DNA of 64,000 nt. It comes from UBA3076 sp964646435 (lineage in GTDB: Bacteria; Desulfobacterota; Dissulfuribacteria; Dissulfuribacterales; UBA3076). The stretch covers positions 15,191 to 79,190 of the forward strand of contig CAZYEJ010000004.1 in the NCBI GenBank assembly GCA_964646435.1, in the 5' to 3' direction. A program made the translations under genes and the position numbers. Positions 8,828-17,371 of the stretch are shown here, piece after piece. The notes below the pieces were generated by a model. That model saw only the letters and a program-made list of their open reading frames with translations, had not been told where the DNA came from and searched no databases. Within the stretch, counting starts at the first letter, position 1, and the number at the start of each line of letters is the position of its first letter.

Positions 8828-8885
8828 TTTAATTTCAGACACAATTTTGAATTCTAAATTTTGAATGTTGAATTGAAAAAGGAAA
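8828..8885 (+). repeat. Half copy of the TTTAGTG hairpin repeat (right part)
   Basis: The stretch from TTCAGACACAATTTTGAATT onward matches the right half of the repeats at 49588 and 45535, including the following AT-rich tail (TAAATTTTGAAT and AAAAAGGAAA). The left arm of the hairpin is absent. Confidence 0.55.
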
Positions 8886-8897
8886 TAACCTTAAAAA

Positions 8898-9100
8898 GGG
8901 TATCCACTTCATTGTCCTTGGGTATATTGTAGGTTGGGCTAAGCCGTCGGTCTGCAACTAATTTTGTTGGGTTCGATAATTTTGCAGTAATCTCAGTATG
9001 TTGAGGTTCTATTAAGTCAGGCGAACCCAACAAAAGTGATGACTATAACCGCTTAACCCAACCTACAATTTGTCGTTTAGGGTAGCGAAGTGGATAGCCC
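8898..9100. repeat. Nested palindromic REP-like element
   Basis: Three layers of inverted repeats are nested. The outer pair is GTATCCACTTC near 8899 and GAAGTGGATA near 9087. The middle pair is TTGTAGGTTGGGCTAAG near 8928 and CTTAACCCAACCTACAA near 9051. The inner pair is TTTTGTTGGGTTCG near 8962 and CGAACCCAACAAAA near 9022. The TAGGTTGGG/GTTGGGTTCG type of sequence is a common REP motif in many bacterial genomes. No ORF is present. Confidence 0.75.
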
Positions 9101-9176
9101 CTTAACCTTAATATATTAACTGTCCCTGACCTAAATTGAGAAAACAAAATTTGGGGTTTCCATTCAGGCACTAATT
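9101..9176 (-). repeat. TTTAGTG-family repeat, copy A
   Basis: Read on the minus strand, this begins TTAGTGCCTGA and ends TTAATATATTAAGGTTAAG, and it matches the plus-strand copy at 63926-64000 almost base for base. It contains a weak hairpin (AAATTTTG ... CAATTT). Its first bases supply the TAG stop codon of mreB, and it abuts the REP-like element at 8898-9100. Confidence 0.75.
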
Positions 9177-10214
9177 AATAAAAACCCTCTCGTAATCCTT
9201 AAAGGCCTCGATTGTCCGCCCGGCACCCTGGACTACTGTTGTCAGCGGATCACTTGCCAGGTTAAACGTAAGGCCGGTCCTCAAACTCAAGAATTGAATA
9301 ATGCCTCTCAGCAAAGCCCCACCCCCTGTCAATGTTATACCGTTGGCTTCTATCGAGGCCTTGGTGTCCGGAGACAAAGTCCTAAGCACATCCTCCACCA
9401 TCTTGGAAATAGCATCCAGCGGTTTCTCCAGAACAGGCATCAGTTCCCGAAGAGTAATTACTGACGTTACCGGCACCCCTCGCGAAAGATGCTTTCCCTT
9501 TACGTTATATTCTTGATCCAGGCCTTTTCCATCATCCCAGACCGCTCCTATTTTCCATTTAATTGTCTCTGCAGTGGTCGGACCCACCACTACACCATGC
9601 TCTTCGGTCAACCAACGGACGATGGCATCATCAAATTCATCCCCTGCCACCCGTAAAGTCTCGCAGTGTAAATACGACCACTTAGCTATTACAGCCACCT
9701 CAGTTGTGCCGCCACCTATATCCAGTACCATCTGCGGCTCCTCTCCACGAACAGGGAGACCCGCACCTATGGCAGCAGCCATGGTTTCTTCCAATAAAAA
9801 TATTTTCTTGGCCCCGGCCTCCTGAGCTGCCTCAAGTACAGCCCGTTTTTCCACCTGAGTGATATTAGAAGGGATACAAATTACCACCCTTGGGGAGAAG
9901 ATCCCCTTTCGTTCTTTCGCACGGTTCAAGAAAACTTTGATTAACTGACTTACTGCATCAAAATCCTCTATGATTCCCTCCTTCATAGGACGCATAGCCG
10001 TAATACCCTCAGGAGTCCGGCCCAAATACTTTTTTGCAGCAAGCCCCACCTCAATTACCCCGCCGTCACTTGAACACGCAATTACAGTAGGTTCATTTAG
10101 GACCACCCCCTCTCTTTGAACATAAATAAGGGTATTGGCAGTGCCCAAATCCATAGCCATGTCCTGTTTTATTATATTTTTAATGTGCTTAAGCGCCACG
10201 GCATCTCCATTCAT
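9171..10214 (-). CDS. mreB: Rod shape-determining protein MreB
   Basis: The 347-residue protein is an actin-like ATPase that forms membrane-bound filaments guiding lateral wall synthesis. It has the family phosphate-1 motif (MDLGTANTLIYV), the phosphate-2 motif (MVLDIGGGTTEVAVI) and the adenosine motif (LTGGGALLRGI). The N-terminus is about 10 residues longer than usual (MNGDAVALKHIKNIIKQD); a shorter start within this stretch is possible. mreC, mreD and the usual pbp2/rodA partners are absent downstream; the gene is last in a gatB-mtnA-GAF-mreB series. Its stop codon lies in a repeat. Confidence 0.93.
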   Translation of the reverse strand: MNGDAVALKHIKNIIKQDMAMDLGTANTLIYVQREGVVLNEPTVIACSSDGGVIEVGLAAKKYLGRTPEGITAMRPMKEGIIEDFDAVSQLIKVFLNRAKERKGIFSPRVVICIPSNITQVEKRAVLEAAQEAGAKKIFLLEETMAAAIGAGLPVRGEEPQMVLDIGGGTTEVAVIAKWSYLHCETLRVAGDEFDDAIVRWLTEEHGVVVGPTTAETIKWKIGAVWDDGKGLDQEYNVKGKHLSRGVPVTSVITLRELMPVLEKPLDAISKMVEDVLRTLSPDTKASIEANGITLTGGGALLRGIIQFLSLRTGLTFNLASDPLTTVVQGAGRTIEAFKDYERVFIN

Positions 10215-10254
10215 TAATGATTCTGCTAAAAATATCCCATCTGCTTACAATAAA

Positions 10255-10326
10255 TGTTGAATGTTGAATTAAGGTATATATCTTTTAAATCTTCTTTCAA
10301 AATTCAGCATTCAAAATTCAGCATTT
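10255..10326. repeat. AT-rich inverted repeat in the GAF-mreB gap
   Basis: GAATGTTGAATT on the left and AAAATTCAGCATTCAAAATTCAGC on the right (split around 10299-10320) form an imperfect inverted pair. The same GAATGTTGAATT word occurs at 8870 and 55693. It overlaps the end of the GAF gene. Confidence 0.4.
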
Positions 10327-11205
10327 TTTATTAATGACTCGATCAAGAGAAAAAACCAGGAGTTCGGCAAGACCTCCCGGCCACCCTGACAAGTCTGTAT
10401 CTCCGGTAAGCAGCCACACCAATGTGCCTGCTTCAATTGGCTGAAAGAGCCCTATCAGCACAGGACCTCTGTCAAAGGGCTCACCGGGCCACAAAAAATA
10501 AGACTTGTGCTTATCCGCTCCATAGCGACTAAGCATCAAGTGCTTTTTGTATCTCAAAAGCCAACCGACAAGGCCTTTTTCCACATTATAACACTGACCT
10601 TCCAGACTAATCTCGTGAGGTAGTCCAATAGTAGCCTTTATCATGAAAACATCTTTATCCCTTTCATGAAAGGCCACAAGACCACTTCTAAGTCCTAACA
10701 ATTCTTTCAGACTTGTCAACAGATGCTCTATTTTTCCTGAAAGGCCATGGTGCCATTTGTTCCAACGACGATAGAACTGGAGTTCACGGTGATTTTTCCA
10801 GGAAAACCATAAATCAGAAGCTATTATTGCACAATTTTCTAAAATACGCTGTTTCTTTTCAGGAAAGGAATAACGATTCTTGCTGTCGACCATCAAGACA
10901 CCTGCACCACGGAGCAGGGGAGCTGCGAGAAATGCCTTTATATTAACGTCTCTGCTGTAAATACCAAGAGTCCTGGTATCTCTATCAAAATTAGTTACGT
11001 GCAGCCTCTTCCCATCCCGTGCAACCCAGCCTATTAGCCCTTGACCAATCCCTATATTGCACTCAGGCACTATATAAGGACTGAGACTCTCCCATGCTAT
11101 CAGGTGGAGATCATCCCCCTGATGACTACGGATAAACAGGGCAGCAGTGAAGGAATCAAAAACATTTGCAACCAACTGGACAAAATGCTTAAGAGAAGCA
11201 GGCAT
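10318..11205 (-). CDS. Double GAF-domain protein of unknown role
   Basis: The protein is about 295 residues with two GAF-like modules. The first (roughly residues 5-150) contains IGQGLIGWVARDGKRL and LAAPLLRGAGVLMVDS. The second (roughly 165-290) contains NVEKGLVGWLLRYKKHLML. There is no catalytic, membrane or DNA-binding domain, so it is a stand-alone ligand or cofactor sensor. The ATG at 11205 (MPASLKHFVQLV) is preferred because the longer frame from 11238 runs further into mtnA; even so it overlaps the mtnA end by 17 bp. It is located between mtnA and mreB, and its function cannot be assigned. Confidence 0.7.
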   Translation of the reverse strand: MPASLKHFVQLVANVFDSFTAALFIRSHQGDDLHLIAWESLSPYIVPECNIGIGQGLIGWVARDGKRLHVTNFDRDTRTLGIYSRDVNIKAFLAAPLLRGAGVLMVDSKNRYSFPEKKQRILENCAIIASDLWFSWKNHRELQFYRRWNKWHHGLSGKIEHLLTSLKELLGLRSGLVAFHERDKDVFMIKATIGLPHEISLEGQCYNVEKGLVGWLLRYKKHLMLSRYGADKHKSYFLWPGEPFDRGPVLIGLFQPIEAGTLVWLLTGDTDLSGWPGGLAELLVFSLDRVINKKC

Positions 11206-12289
11206 AAATAGCAGGACCATATGGCGGGGTAAGCACACCCAACTCGGTGATTATGGCGGTTATAAGATGGTGAGGAGTAATATCAAAGACTGGATTTTGA
11301 ACTCCCACACCCGGGACGGCGATCTCCTTTCCGGCAAAAGTGGTAATTTCCCCGGGCCCACGCTCTTCTAAAGGGATCTGATCTCCGGACGGGGTGACAG
11401 GGTCAATAGTGGAAACAGGGGCAGCCACATAAAAAGGGATGTTATTAGCTCCGGCAAGCTCGGCTACAGTGTAAGTCCCGATCTTGTTGGCAACATCACC
11501 ATTGGCTGCAATGCGATCGGCCCCAACTACCACGGCCTTGATCCGCCCCTTTTGCATCAAAAAACCTGCGGCTCCATCCACAATCAGAGTAACTGCTATC
11601 CCGTCCCTGATAAGCTCCCAGGCGGTAAGCCTGGCACCCTGGAGCCAAGGGCGGGTCTCATCGGCAATGACATTTATCTCCTTGCCTCTGGAAAGGGCCG
11701 CCCTGATAACTCCAAGGGCCGTTCCATATCCACCGGTAGCAAGAGCGCCTGCATTACAGTGAGTGAGCACGCCGCCCGTTTCCGGTAAAAGGGCCTGACC
11801 ATGAAATCCTATGGCCAGGTTGGCCCTTACGTCTTCTGTCCAAATAGAAATGGCCTCCTTTTCTAAAATGGCTGCGAGATCGTCCTGGCTCAGCTCATAA
11901 TGCCTGAGCGCAAACTTTTTTAGCCTCTCTACTGCCCACTTCAAGTTTACTGCCGTGGGCCTGGCCTGGAGCATGAAAGCCGCTTCCTCCAGCCATTTTC
12001 CTACAAAGAGATCCCTGCCTTTATCCTTGAGTCCATAAGCAGCCAAGACCATGCCAAAAGCGGCAGTGATCCCTATGGCCGGTGCTCCCCTCACCACCAT
12101 ATCCCTTATAGCCTGAGCAACATCTCTTGAGGATCTATACGCGAGCCAGGTTTCCTCATGAGGTAACAACCTCTGGTCCAACAAATATAGAACGTGCTCT
12201 TCCCAACGGAGCGGTACTACAGACGTATTACCTTCGCTTTGAAGCAGGCTCAATGGCAGGTCGTAGTCTCCGGCAGCAATGTCTTTCAC
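11189..12289 (-). CDS. mtnA: S-methyl-5-thioribose-1-phosphate isomerase
   Basis: The 366-residue protein of the eIF2B-like isomerase family interconverts the aldose and ketose forms of methylthioribose-1-phosphate in methionine salvage. Conserved blocks are DMVVRGAPAIGITAAFG, LTHCNAGALATGGYGTALG, and KAVVVGADRIAANGDVANKIGTY (in two parts) with the catalytic Cys and Asp. The GTG at 12289 is chosen because it overlaps the gatB stop as GTGA; the open frame extends back into gatB. No other methionine-salvage gene is nearby. Some anaerobes use MtnA in a 5-deoxyribose or MTA shunt, which is possible here. Confidence 0.9.
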   Translation of the reverse strand: MKDIAAGDYDLPLSLLQSEGNTSVVPLRWEEHVLYLLDQRLLPHEETWLAYRSSRDVAQAIRDMVVRGAPAIGITAAFGMVLAAYGLKDKGRDLFVGKWLEEAAFMLQARPTAVNLKWAVERLKKFALRHYELSQDDLAAILEKEAISIWTEDVRANLAIGFHGQALLPETGGVLTHCNAGALATGGYGTALGVIRAALSRGKEINVIADETRPWLQGARLTAWELIRDGIAVTLIVDGAAGFLMQKGRIKAVVVGADRIAANGDVANKIGTYTVAELAGANNIPFYVAAPVSTIDPVTPSGDQIPLEERGPGEITTFAGKEIAVPGVGVQNPVFDITPHHLITAIITELGVLTPPYGPAIYACFS

Positions 12290-13716
12290 AGGCCCAGGGC
12301 CTTTCGCAACAGCTCGTTTACCTTTTTGGGATTGGCCTGTCCCTTTGTCGCCTTCATAACCTGTCCAACCAAAAAACCCAGAATCTTGGTCTTTCCGGCC
12401 TTGCACTTTTCCACCTCTTTTGGATGGGCCTCCATTACCTGCTCGACTACAGCGCTGAGGGTGGATTCGTCATTCACCTGGGCAACCCCTTGTTCTTCCA
12501 CAATTTCTTTAGGACTCTTTTTTGAATCATATGCCTGTTCAAGGATATCTTTTGCCATCTTGCCGCTAATAGTGTCATCATCTATCAGCTTGAGCAATTC
12601 CGCCAGACCGGCGGGAGATATCGGGCAGGCATCAATTTCTTGACCCTCTCGTTTTAGAAGACGGAACAGCTCCACCATTACCCAGTTGCTGACAATCTTT
12701 GGGCTGGGAAACAGGGCCACGCATTCCTCAAAGTAATCAGCCAAGGACTTTGAGGCGGTGAGGACTCCTGCGTCATAGTCTGAAAGACTGTATTGTTCCT
12801 CAAATCGAGCGCACTTTGCATCAGGCAGTTCAGGCAGTTCTGCCTTTACATTGTCCATCCAGGCATTATCAATCTCTACCGGGACCAAATCCGGGTCAGG
12901 AAAATATCGATAATCATGGGCCTCTTCTTTGCCCCTCATTGTGACTGTTACACCCTTGGCCGCATCCCAAAGACGGGTCTCCTGCACTATCTCATGGCCA
13001 TCAAGTAAAAGAGCTGTCTGACGCCTTATCTCAAACTCCAATGCCTTCTGCACGTTACGGAAAGAATTCATGTTCTTGAGTTCTGCCCTGACGCCAAAGT
13101 CTTCCAGCCCCATAGGTCTCAAGGAAATATTGGCATCACAGCGCAGACTACCCTCTTCCATATTGCCGTCGCTGATCCCCAAGTAACGGACCTGCTGTCT
13201 CACTTTCTTAAGATATAAAGCAGCCTCTTCAGGACTTCGAATATCAGGCTCGCTCACAATCTCAATCAAAGGCACACCTGCCCGATTAAGATCCACATAG
13301 CTAACCGGCCTGCTTTCATCATGTATCAATTTACCCGCATCCTCTTCCAAATGAATGCGGGTAATACCGATCCTCTTGGCCTGTCCGTTCATAGCAATTT
13401 CTACCCAACCGCGTTCAGCCAGGGGAAGATCATATTGAGAAATTTGATAGCCCTTTGGAAGATCAGGATAAAAATAGTGCTTTCTGGCAAAAACGCTGAA
13501 AGGGGCAATTTCGCAATGTGTGGTCAGTGCCATTTTCATGGCAAATTCCACAACTTTCCTGTTAAGCACAGGTAGAACTCCCGGCATTCCCACACATACC
13601 GGACATGAATGCGTATTGGGTGGCGCACCAAATGTAGTTGAACAGGAGCAAAAAATCTTCGTTTCAGTCTGCAACTGGACATGAACCTCAAGTCCTATTA
13701 CTGTCTCATATTCCAT
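12286..13716 (-). CDS. gatB: Asp-tRNA(Asn)/Glu-tRNA(Gln) amidotransferase subunit B
   Basis: The 476-residue subunit of GatCAB phosphorylates the misacylated Glu or Asp on tRNA and transfers ammonia from GatA. It carries the GatB signature LEVHVQLQTETKIFCSCS (N-terminus), LEEDAGKLIHD, DLNRAGVPLIEIVSEPD, and the helical tail domain ending KKVNELLRKALGL. Length is normal. gatA and gatC are not in the window. It is first in a minus-strand series and overlaps mtnA by 4 bp. Confidence 0.95.
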   Translation of the reverse strand: MEYETVIGLEVHVQLQTETKIFCSCSTTFGAPPNTHSCPVCVGMPGVLPVLNRKVVEFAMKMALTTHCEIAPFSVFARKHYFYPDLPKGYQISQYDLPLAERGWVEIAMNGQAKRIGITRIHLEEDAGKLIHDESRPVSYVDLNRAGVPLIEIVSEPDIRSPEEAALYLKKVRQQVRYLGISDGNMEEGSLRCDANISLRPMGLEDFGVRAELKNMNSFRNVQKALEFEIRRQTALLLDGHEIVQETRLWDAAKGVTVTMRGKEEAHDYRYFPDPDLVPVEIDNAWMDNVKAELPELPDAKCARFEEQYSLSDYDAGVLTASKSLADYFEECVALFPSPKIVSNWVMVELFRLLKREGQEIDACPISPAGLAELLKLIDDDTISGKMAKDILEQAYDSKKSPKEIVEEQGVAQVNDESTLSAVVEQVMEAHPKEVEKCKAGKTKILGFLVGQVMKATKGQANPKKVNELLRKALGL

Positions 13717-13812
13717 AAACCAGACTCCTTCACAACGGCTACATCTTCACATCGAAGCCTCATTAGGCTAACACGCCATGCCATCTCAATCAACAGACCA
13801 CAATCCACGGAT

Positions 13813-13852
13813 TAAAAAAGCAGCTGTATCATTATTTGACACAGCTGCTTTC
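13813..13852 (-). terminator. Intrinsic terminator after the small HTH gene
   Basis: On the minus strand AAGCAGCTGT (13841-13850) and ACAGCTGCTT (13819-13828) form a 10-bp stem with a 12-base loop, followed by a run of T (13814-13820). It lies 30 bp beyond the stop of the 91-residue HTH gene and before gatB. Confidence 0.8.
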
Positions 13853-13878
13853 ATCCTTCCGGATATAGTTTGTGGATG

Positions 13879-14154
13879 CTAAGCTTTCTTACGCTTTCCC
13901 TTAGTCTTTGTCTTGGCTGCCTCTTTTGGCTTAATACCTTCTTCTTCCAAAAACTTAAGAATTGGATTAGGTCTACGCACAGTCTTTTTAGGCAAATCTA
14001 TGTGCTTCCTGAGTTCGCTGACAATCTTTGATACCTGAAACCTGCTGATACCAAGCTTATCGGCTATCTCAGAAGCCGTCATTTCAGCATAATGCTTATG
14101 CACATATCGTACATCATCTACATTATAGGGCCTGCTTCTCTTTCTTCCAGTCAT
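13879..14154 (-). CDS. Small helix-turn-helix protein with Lys-rich tail
   Basis: The 91-residue basic protein has a clear HTH in its first half (TASEIADKLGISRFQVSKIV), giving a likely sequence-specific DNA contact. The C-terminal third is very basic (KTVRRPNPILKF ... KTKTKGKRKKA), like histone-H1-type or nucleoid-associated tails. There is no ligand or oligomerisation domain. AGGAG lies just before the ATG, and a strong terminator follows. It is monocistronic. It could be a local regulator or a nucleoid-associated protein; I do not recognise a named family. Confidence 0.7.
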   Translation of the reverse strand: MTGRKRSRPYNVDDVRYVHKHYAEMTASEIADKLGISRFQVSKIVSELRKHIDLPKKTVRRPNPILKFLEEEGIKPKEAAKTKTKGKRKKA

Positions 14155-14453
14155 AATAAACTCCTTTCTGATTTTTTGAAATGTAAATGTTTATTGTACA
14201 CTGTCTCTAAATCCCACTTATCAGGATCAATAGATAATACTTTACAATATGCTCAAGGTTGCGATTATCCAACGTGTCCCACAACAAATACGAAATTCAT
14301 AAAAGGCTAAATCGCAACATTTTTTTCTTCCTGATTTAGACACAGATCAGCCGATTAACAAACTCGGCAATACAAGTACAAAAAGAATCATAAGTTGTCA
14401 ATAGCTATAAAACGCAAAAACTAAAAATAACTCATGGGCCATTCCTCTAACGA
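14155..14453. other. AT-rich intergenic region, no feature recognised
   Basis: This 299-bp stretch lies between the surE remnant and the small HTH gene. It should hold the promoter of the HTH gene near its left end (minus strand). I see no ORF with a ribosome site, no RNA gene and no clear repeat. Confidence 0.4.
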
Positions 14454-14888
14454 TCATCCAGAAATGAAACATACTAAATTGGTAGTGTAGGGAAAAAATT
14501 TAAGGTCAAATAAGATGTGAGATCGAAATGGATAGGAGTAATGCACTGCAAACTTAACACAGTCAGCCGATGTACCACTTAGAGCCAATCCGAAAAATGA
14601 ACCATTACGATTTACAGAACGGACTCTGAGTGGATCTACCAGGGTAATTGCATGACCCACAGCACTACGTTCGCTATCAGGAGCAACAACAAACAATTCA
14701 TGGTCATCCTTAAGGACTTCATGAAATGAGTACAATCCTTGGGCGTATGGCGTATTCACACGTTGGGGGAGGGAATCTAGTGAATCAAGCATGCCTTGCC
14801 CGGTAGGGCAGTAATCCATGGGATACAAACAACCCCTTGAGACAGCAACATGGCAATTGTCTTTCTGGCAGAAACCCTGTATCTCCAT
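14454..14888 (-). pseudogene. surE: SurE (survival protein/5'-nucleotidase) remnant behind a Cys-rich leader
   Basis: The open frame codes for 144 residues. The middle (about 50-115) matches SurE: HEVLKDDHELFVVAPDSERS, AVGHAITLVDPLRV, then SGTSADCVKFAVH. The catalytic N-terminus of SurE (the NDDG motif) is missing, and so is everything after the ADCVK block. The first 40 residues are unrelated and rich in Cys (CQKDNCHVAVSRGCLYPMDYC in two parts). So this is a decayed or rearranged gene. Whether the leader is translated as its own small protein is unclear; an upstream GAGG-like site is weak. Confidence 0.65.
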
Positions 14889-14970
14889 AACCTCTTTTCT
14901 GAATTATATGCGTCCGCTCATTAAAGAGGAATAGTTATACACCTTCAGCCTTCCACCTTCTACCTGTTGT

Positions 14971-16395
14971 TTACCATCCCCATGTAAGGTACTGATGTAT
15001 GGAATCAGAGGCCTTTCTGCCTGCCCCCATGGCCAAAATGACCGTGGCCTGGCCTGTGACTATGTCTCCACCGGCCCATACCCCTTTTTTCATGGTCTTG
15101 CCTGTCTCAGGATCTGCAACAATATAACCCCACTTGTTGATTTCCAAATCCTCAGTTGATTTGGTCAAAAGGGGATTGGCCCCTGCACCAATCGCAATAA
15201 CTGCAAGGTCGCACTCCAGCTTGAACTCTGAGCCTTCTATGGGTATGGGACGCCGTCGCCCGGATTCGTCAGGCTCACCCAATTTCATCTGGAGACACTC
15301 CACACCTGTCAGACGGGCATTCTCATCACCCAGGAACCTTATAGGCGCTGTGAGGAGAGAAAACTCAATGCCTTCCTCTTCTGCATGATGAATTTCTGCG
15401 GATCGGGCAGGCATTTCATCCCGGGACCTGCGGTAAACGATACGTACCCTGTCGGCACCCAGACGCATGGCAGTCCGTGCGGAATCCATAGTTACATTTC
15501 CGGCTCCAAACACAACTACATCTTTACCTCTGGCAAGGGGAGTATCGTATTCAGGAAACAGGTATGCCTTCATAAGATTGGCCCGGGTCAGATACTCGTT
15601 TGCCGAATATATACCGATCAGGTTTTCTCCCGGGATGTTCAGAAACCGGGGTAGTCCGGCACCCACTCCGACATAGATGGCATCATAGCCCTGTTCAAAG
15701 AGTTCATCCAGTGAAACGGTCCTTCCTACCACTGTATTGCATTCAACTTTTACCCCCAATTTCTCAAGGGTACTTACCTCCGAATAAACTATATCTTTAG
15801 GAAGCCTGAATTCCGGAATACCATATACAAGAACACCGCCCGGTTTGTGAAAGGCCTCGAAAATTGTTACTTCATGACCCTTGAGAATAAGGTCTCCGGC
15901 AACGGTCAGGCCGGAAGGCCCGGACCCTACCACGGCTATCTTTTTTCCTGTTGGAGCATTCTTGGGCGGGAGTTCTCCATTGCCGTGTTCCCGCTCCATA
16001 TCTGCAACAAATTTTTCCAAATTGCCAATTGCTACAGGATCTCCCTTTTTGCCAAGGATGCACTTGCCTTCACACTGGATCTCTTGGGGACAAACCCTGC
16101 CGCACACGGCCGGAAGTGCATTTCTTTCCCATATCTTCCGGACAGCTTTGGCAAAATCACCCTCTTTTATGCTTTTGATAAAGCCCGGTATGTCAACAGA
16201 CACCGGACACCCTTCCATACAAGAAGGATTTTTGCAGTGCAGGCATCTTTCTGCCTCTTTTACAGCAAGTTCCTTTGTATATCCCAGGGGAACTTCCTCG
16301 AAATTCCGTTTTCTGATTTGGGGATCCTGCTCAGGCATGGGTTGCCTGGGTATCTTTTCCTTTTTAGGCGGTTTTTCTGTCATATTACTCTCCAT
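14971..16395 (-). CDS. nfnB: NADPH-dependent glutamate synthase-like subunit, NfnB/SudA
   Basis: The 474-residue protein matches the large subunit of NADH-dependent ferredoxin:NADP oxidoreductase. An N-terminal two-[4Fe-4S] domain (CLHCKNPSCMEGCP; CGRVCPQEIQCEGKC) is followed by FAD binding (AVVGSGPSGLTVAGDL) and NAD(P) binding (VVVFGAGNVTMDSARTA). It starts 7 bases after the upstream nfnA stop. Together the pair would couple NADPH, NADH and reduced ferredoxin by flavin-based electron bifurcation in the cytoplasm. A sulfide dehydrogenase (SudAB) role is the alternative name for the same fold. A glutamate synthase is unlikely because no large gltB-type subunit is present. Confidence 0.9.
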   Translation of the reverse strand: MESNMTEKPPKKEKIPRQPMPEQDPQIRKRNFEEVPLGYTKELAVKEAERCLHCKNPSCMEGCPVSVDIPGFIKSIKEGDFAKAVRKIWERNALPAVCGRVCPQEIQCEGKCILGKKGDPVAIGNLEKFVADMEREHGNGELPPKNAPTGKKIAVVGSGPSGLTVAGDLILKGHEVTIFEAFHKPGGVLVYGIPEFRLPKDIVYSEVSTLEKLGVKVECNTVVGRTVSLDELFEQGYDAIYVGVGAGLPRFLNIPGENLIGIYSANEYLTRANLMKAYLFPEYDTPLARGKDVVVFGAGNVTMDSARTAMRLGADRVRIVYRRSRDEMPARSAEIHHAEEEGIEFSLLTAPIRFLGDENARLTGVECLQMKLGEPDESGRRRPIPIEGSEFKLECDLAVIAIGAGANPLLTKSTEDLEINKWGYIVADPETGKTMKKGVWAGGDIVTGQATVILAMGAGRKASDSIHQYLTWGW

Positions 16396-16401
16396 AGCAC
16401 C

Positions 16402-17226
16402 TTATTTATGCAGGAATTTTTTATATGCAACAGACTCTTGCTCCTTATAGGCCTGGAGACGCTGCATCAGTTCGTCAAAATCGACTTCATGCCCGTCAAA
16501 TTCAGGACCATCTATACAGGCAAACCGTGTCTTACCGCCCACGCTCACCCGGCAGCAACCACACATGCCTGTCCCGTCCACCATGATGGGATTCAGACTC
16601 ACAAGAGTTTTGACCTTGTACTTCTCCGTAACACTGCACACAAATTTCATCATCGGCACAGGACCAATTGCCACAACGAGTTTAACGTCTTCCTCATCCA
16701 GGACATCTTTGAGCACATCAGTCACAAACCCGTGATGGCCATATGATCCATCGTCCGTGCAGACATGCAACTCATTAGATGCGGCCTTCATTTTGTCCTC
16801 CAGGATGATGAGATCTTTGTTCCTGGCACCGATAATGGCAATGACATTGTTACCTATTTCTTTCATCCCCCGAGTGATGGGATGCAAAACAGCAACACCG
16901 GTTCCCCCTCCGACACATACAACAGTGCCCAGTTTTTCAATATGTGTAGGCTCACCCAATGGACCAATCACATCCTGAAACCGCTCACCTACCTGAAGGG
17001 ATTTAAACAGGGCAGTGCTTTTCCCAACAATCTGATATATTATTGTGATGGTGCCCTTATTCTGGTCTGTATCGGCCATGGTGAGCGGAATGCGTTCACC
17101 GGTTTCATTTGCTTTCAGGATGACAAACTGTCCCGGCTTAGCCTTTTTGGCAATCAGGGGCGCACTTATTTCATTAAGGACCACTGTGCCATCGGCCATA
17201 TCCTGACGTTCCAAGATCTCAAACAT
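16402..17226 (-). CDS. nfnA: NfnA/SudB FAD- and [2Fe-2S]-binding subunit
   Basis: The protein is about 274 residues of the dihydroorotate dehydrogenase electron-transfer (PyrK) type. It has an FAD-binding barrel (PGQFVILKANETGERIPLT), a NAD-binding glycine motif (VVCVGGGTGVAVLHPI), and a C-terminal [2Fe-2S] cysteine cluster (DGTGMCGCCRV ... FACIDGPEF). The ATG at 17226 (MFEILERQDM) is chosen since GGAGG lies 7 bases before it; upstream in-frame codons to 17253 are probably untranslated. It is cotranscribed with nfnB. No pyrD is adjacent, so PyrK is disfavoured. Confidence 0.9.
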   Translation of the reverse strand: MFEILERQDMADGTVVLNEISAPLIAKKAKPGQFVILKANETGERIPLTMADTDQNKGTITIIYQIVGKSTALFKSLQVGERFQDVIGPLGEPTHIEKLGTVVCVGGGTGVAVLHPITRGMKEIGNNVIAIIGARNKDLIILEDKMKAASNELHVCTDDGSYGHHGFVTDVLKDVLDEEDVKLVVAIGPVPMMKFVCSVTEKYKVKTLVSLNPIMVDGTGMCGCCRVSVGGKTRFACIDGPEFDGHEVDFDELMQRLQAYKEQESVAYKKFLHK

Positions 17227-17371
17227 TAACATACCTCCAAAATATGAAATCAAACTAAGTGTGTTGTGCTTACCATAGTTTAAAGAAAAATGTCAAAAAA
17301 ATCGCACAATGAAAACGTATCCTCTGTTTTTGTCAGGCGCGGCATAGCGAGAGATATGATTATCCCATTGA

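Noticed and set aside
15847..16746. Long plus-strand frame of 299 codons
   Set aside because: It is antisense to nfnA/nfnB, has no protein-family features, and the minus strand carries intact Fe-S and FAD motifs.
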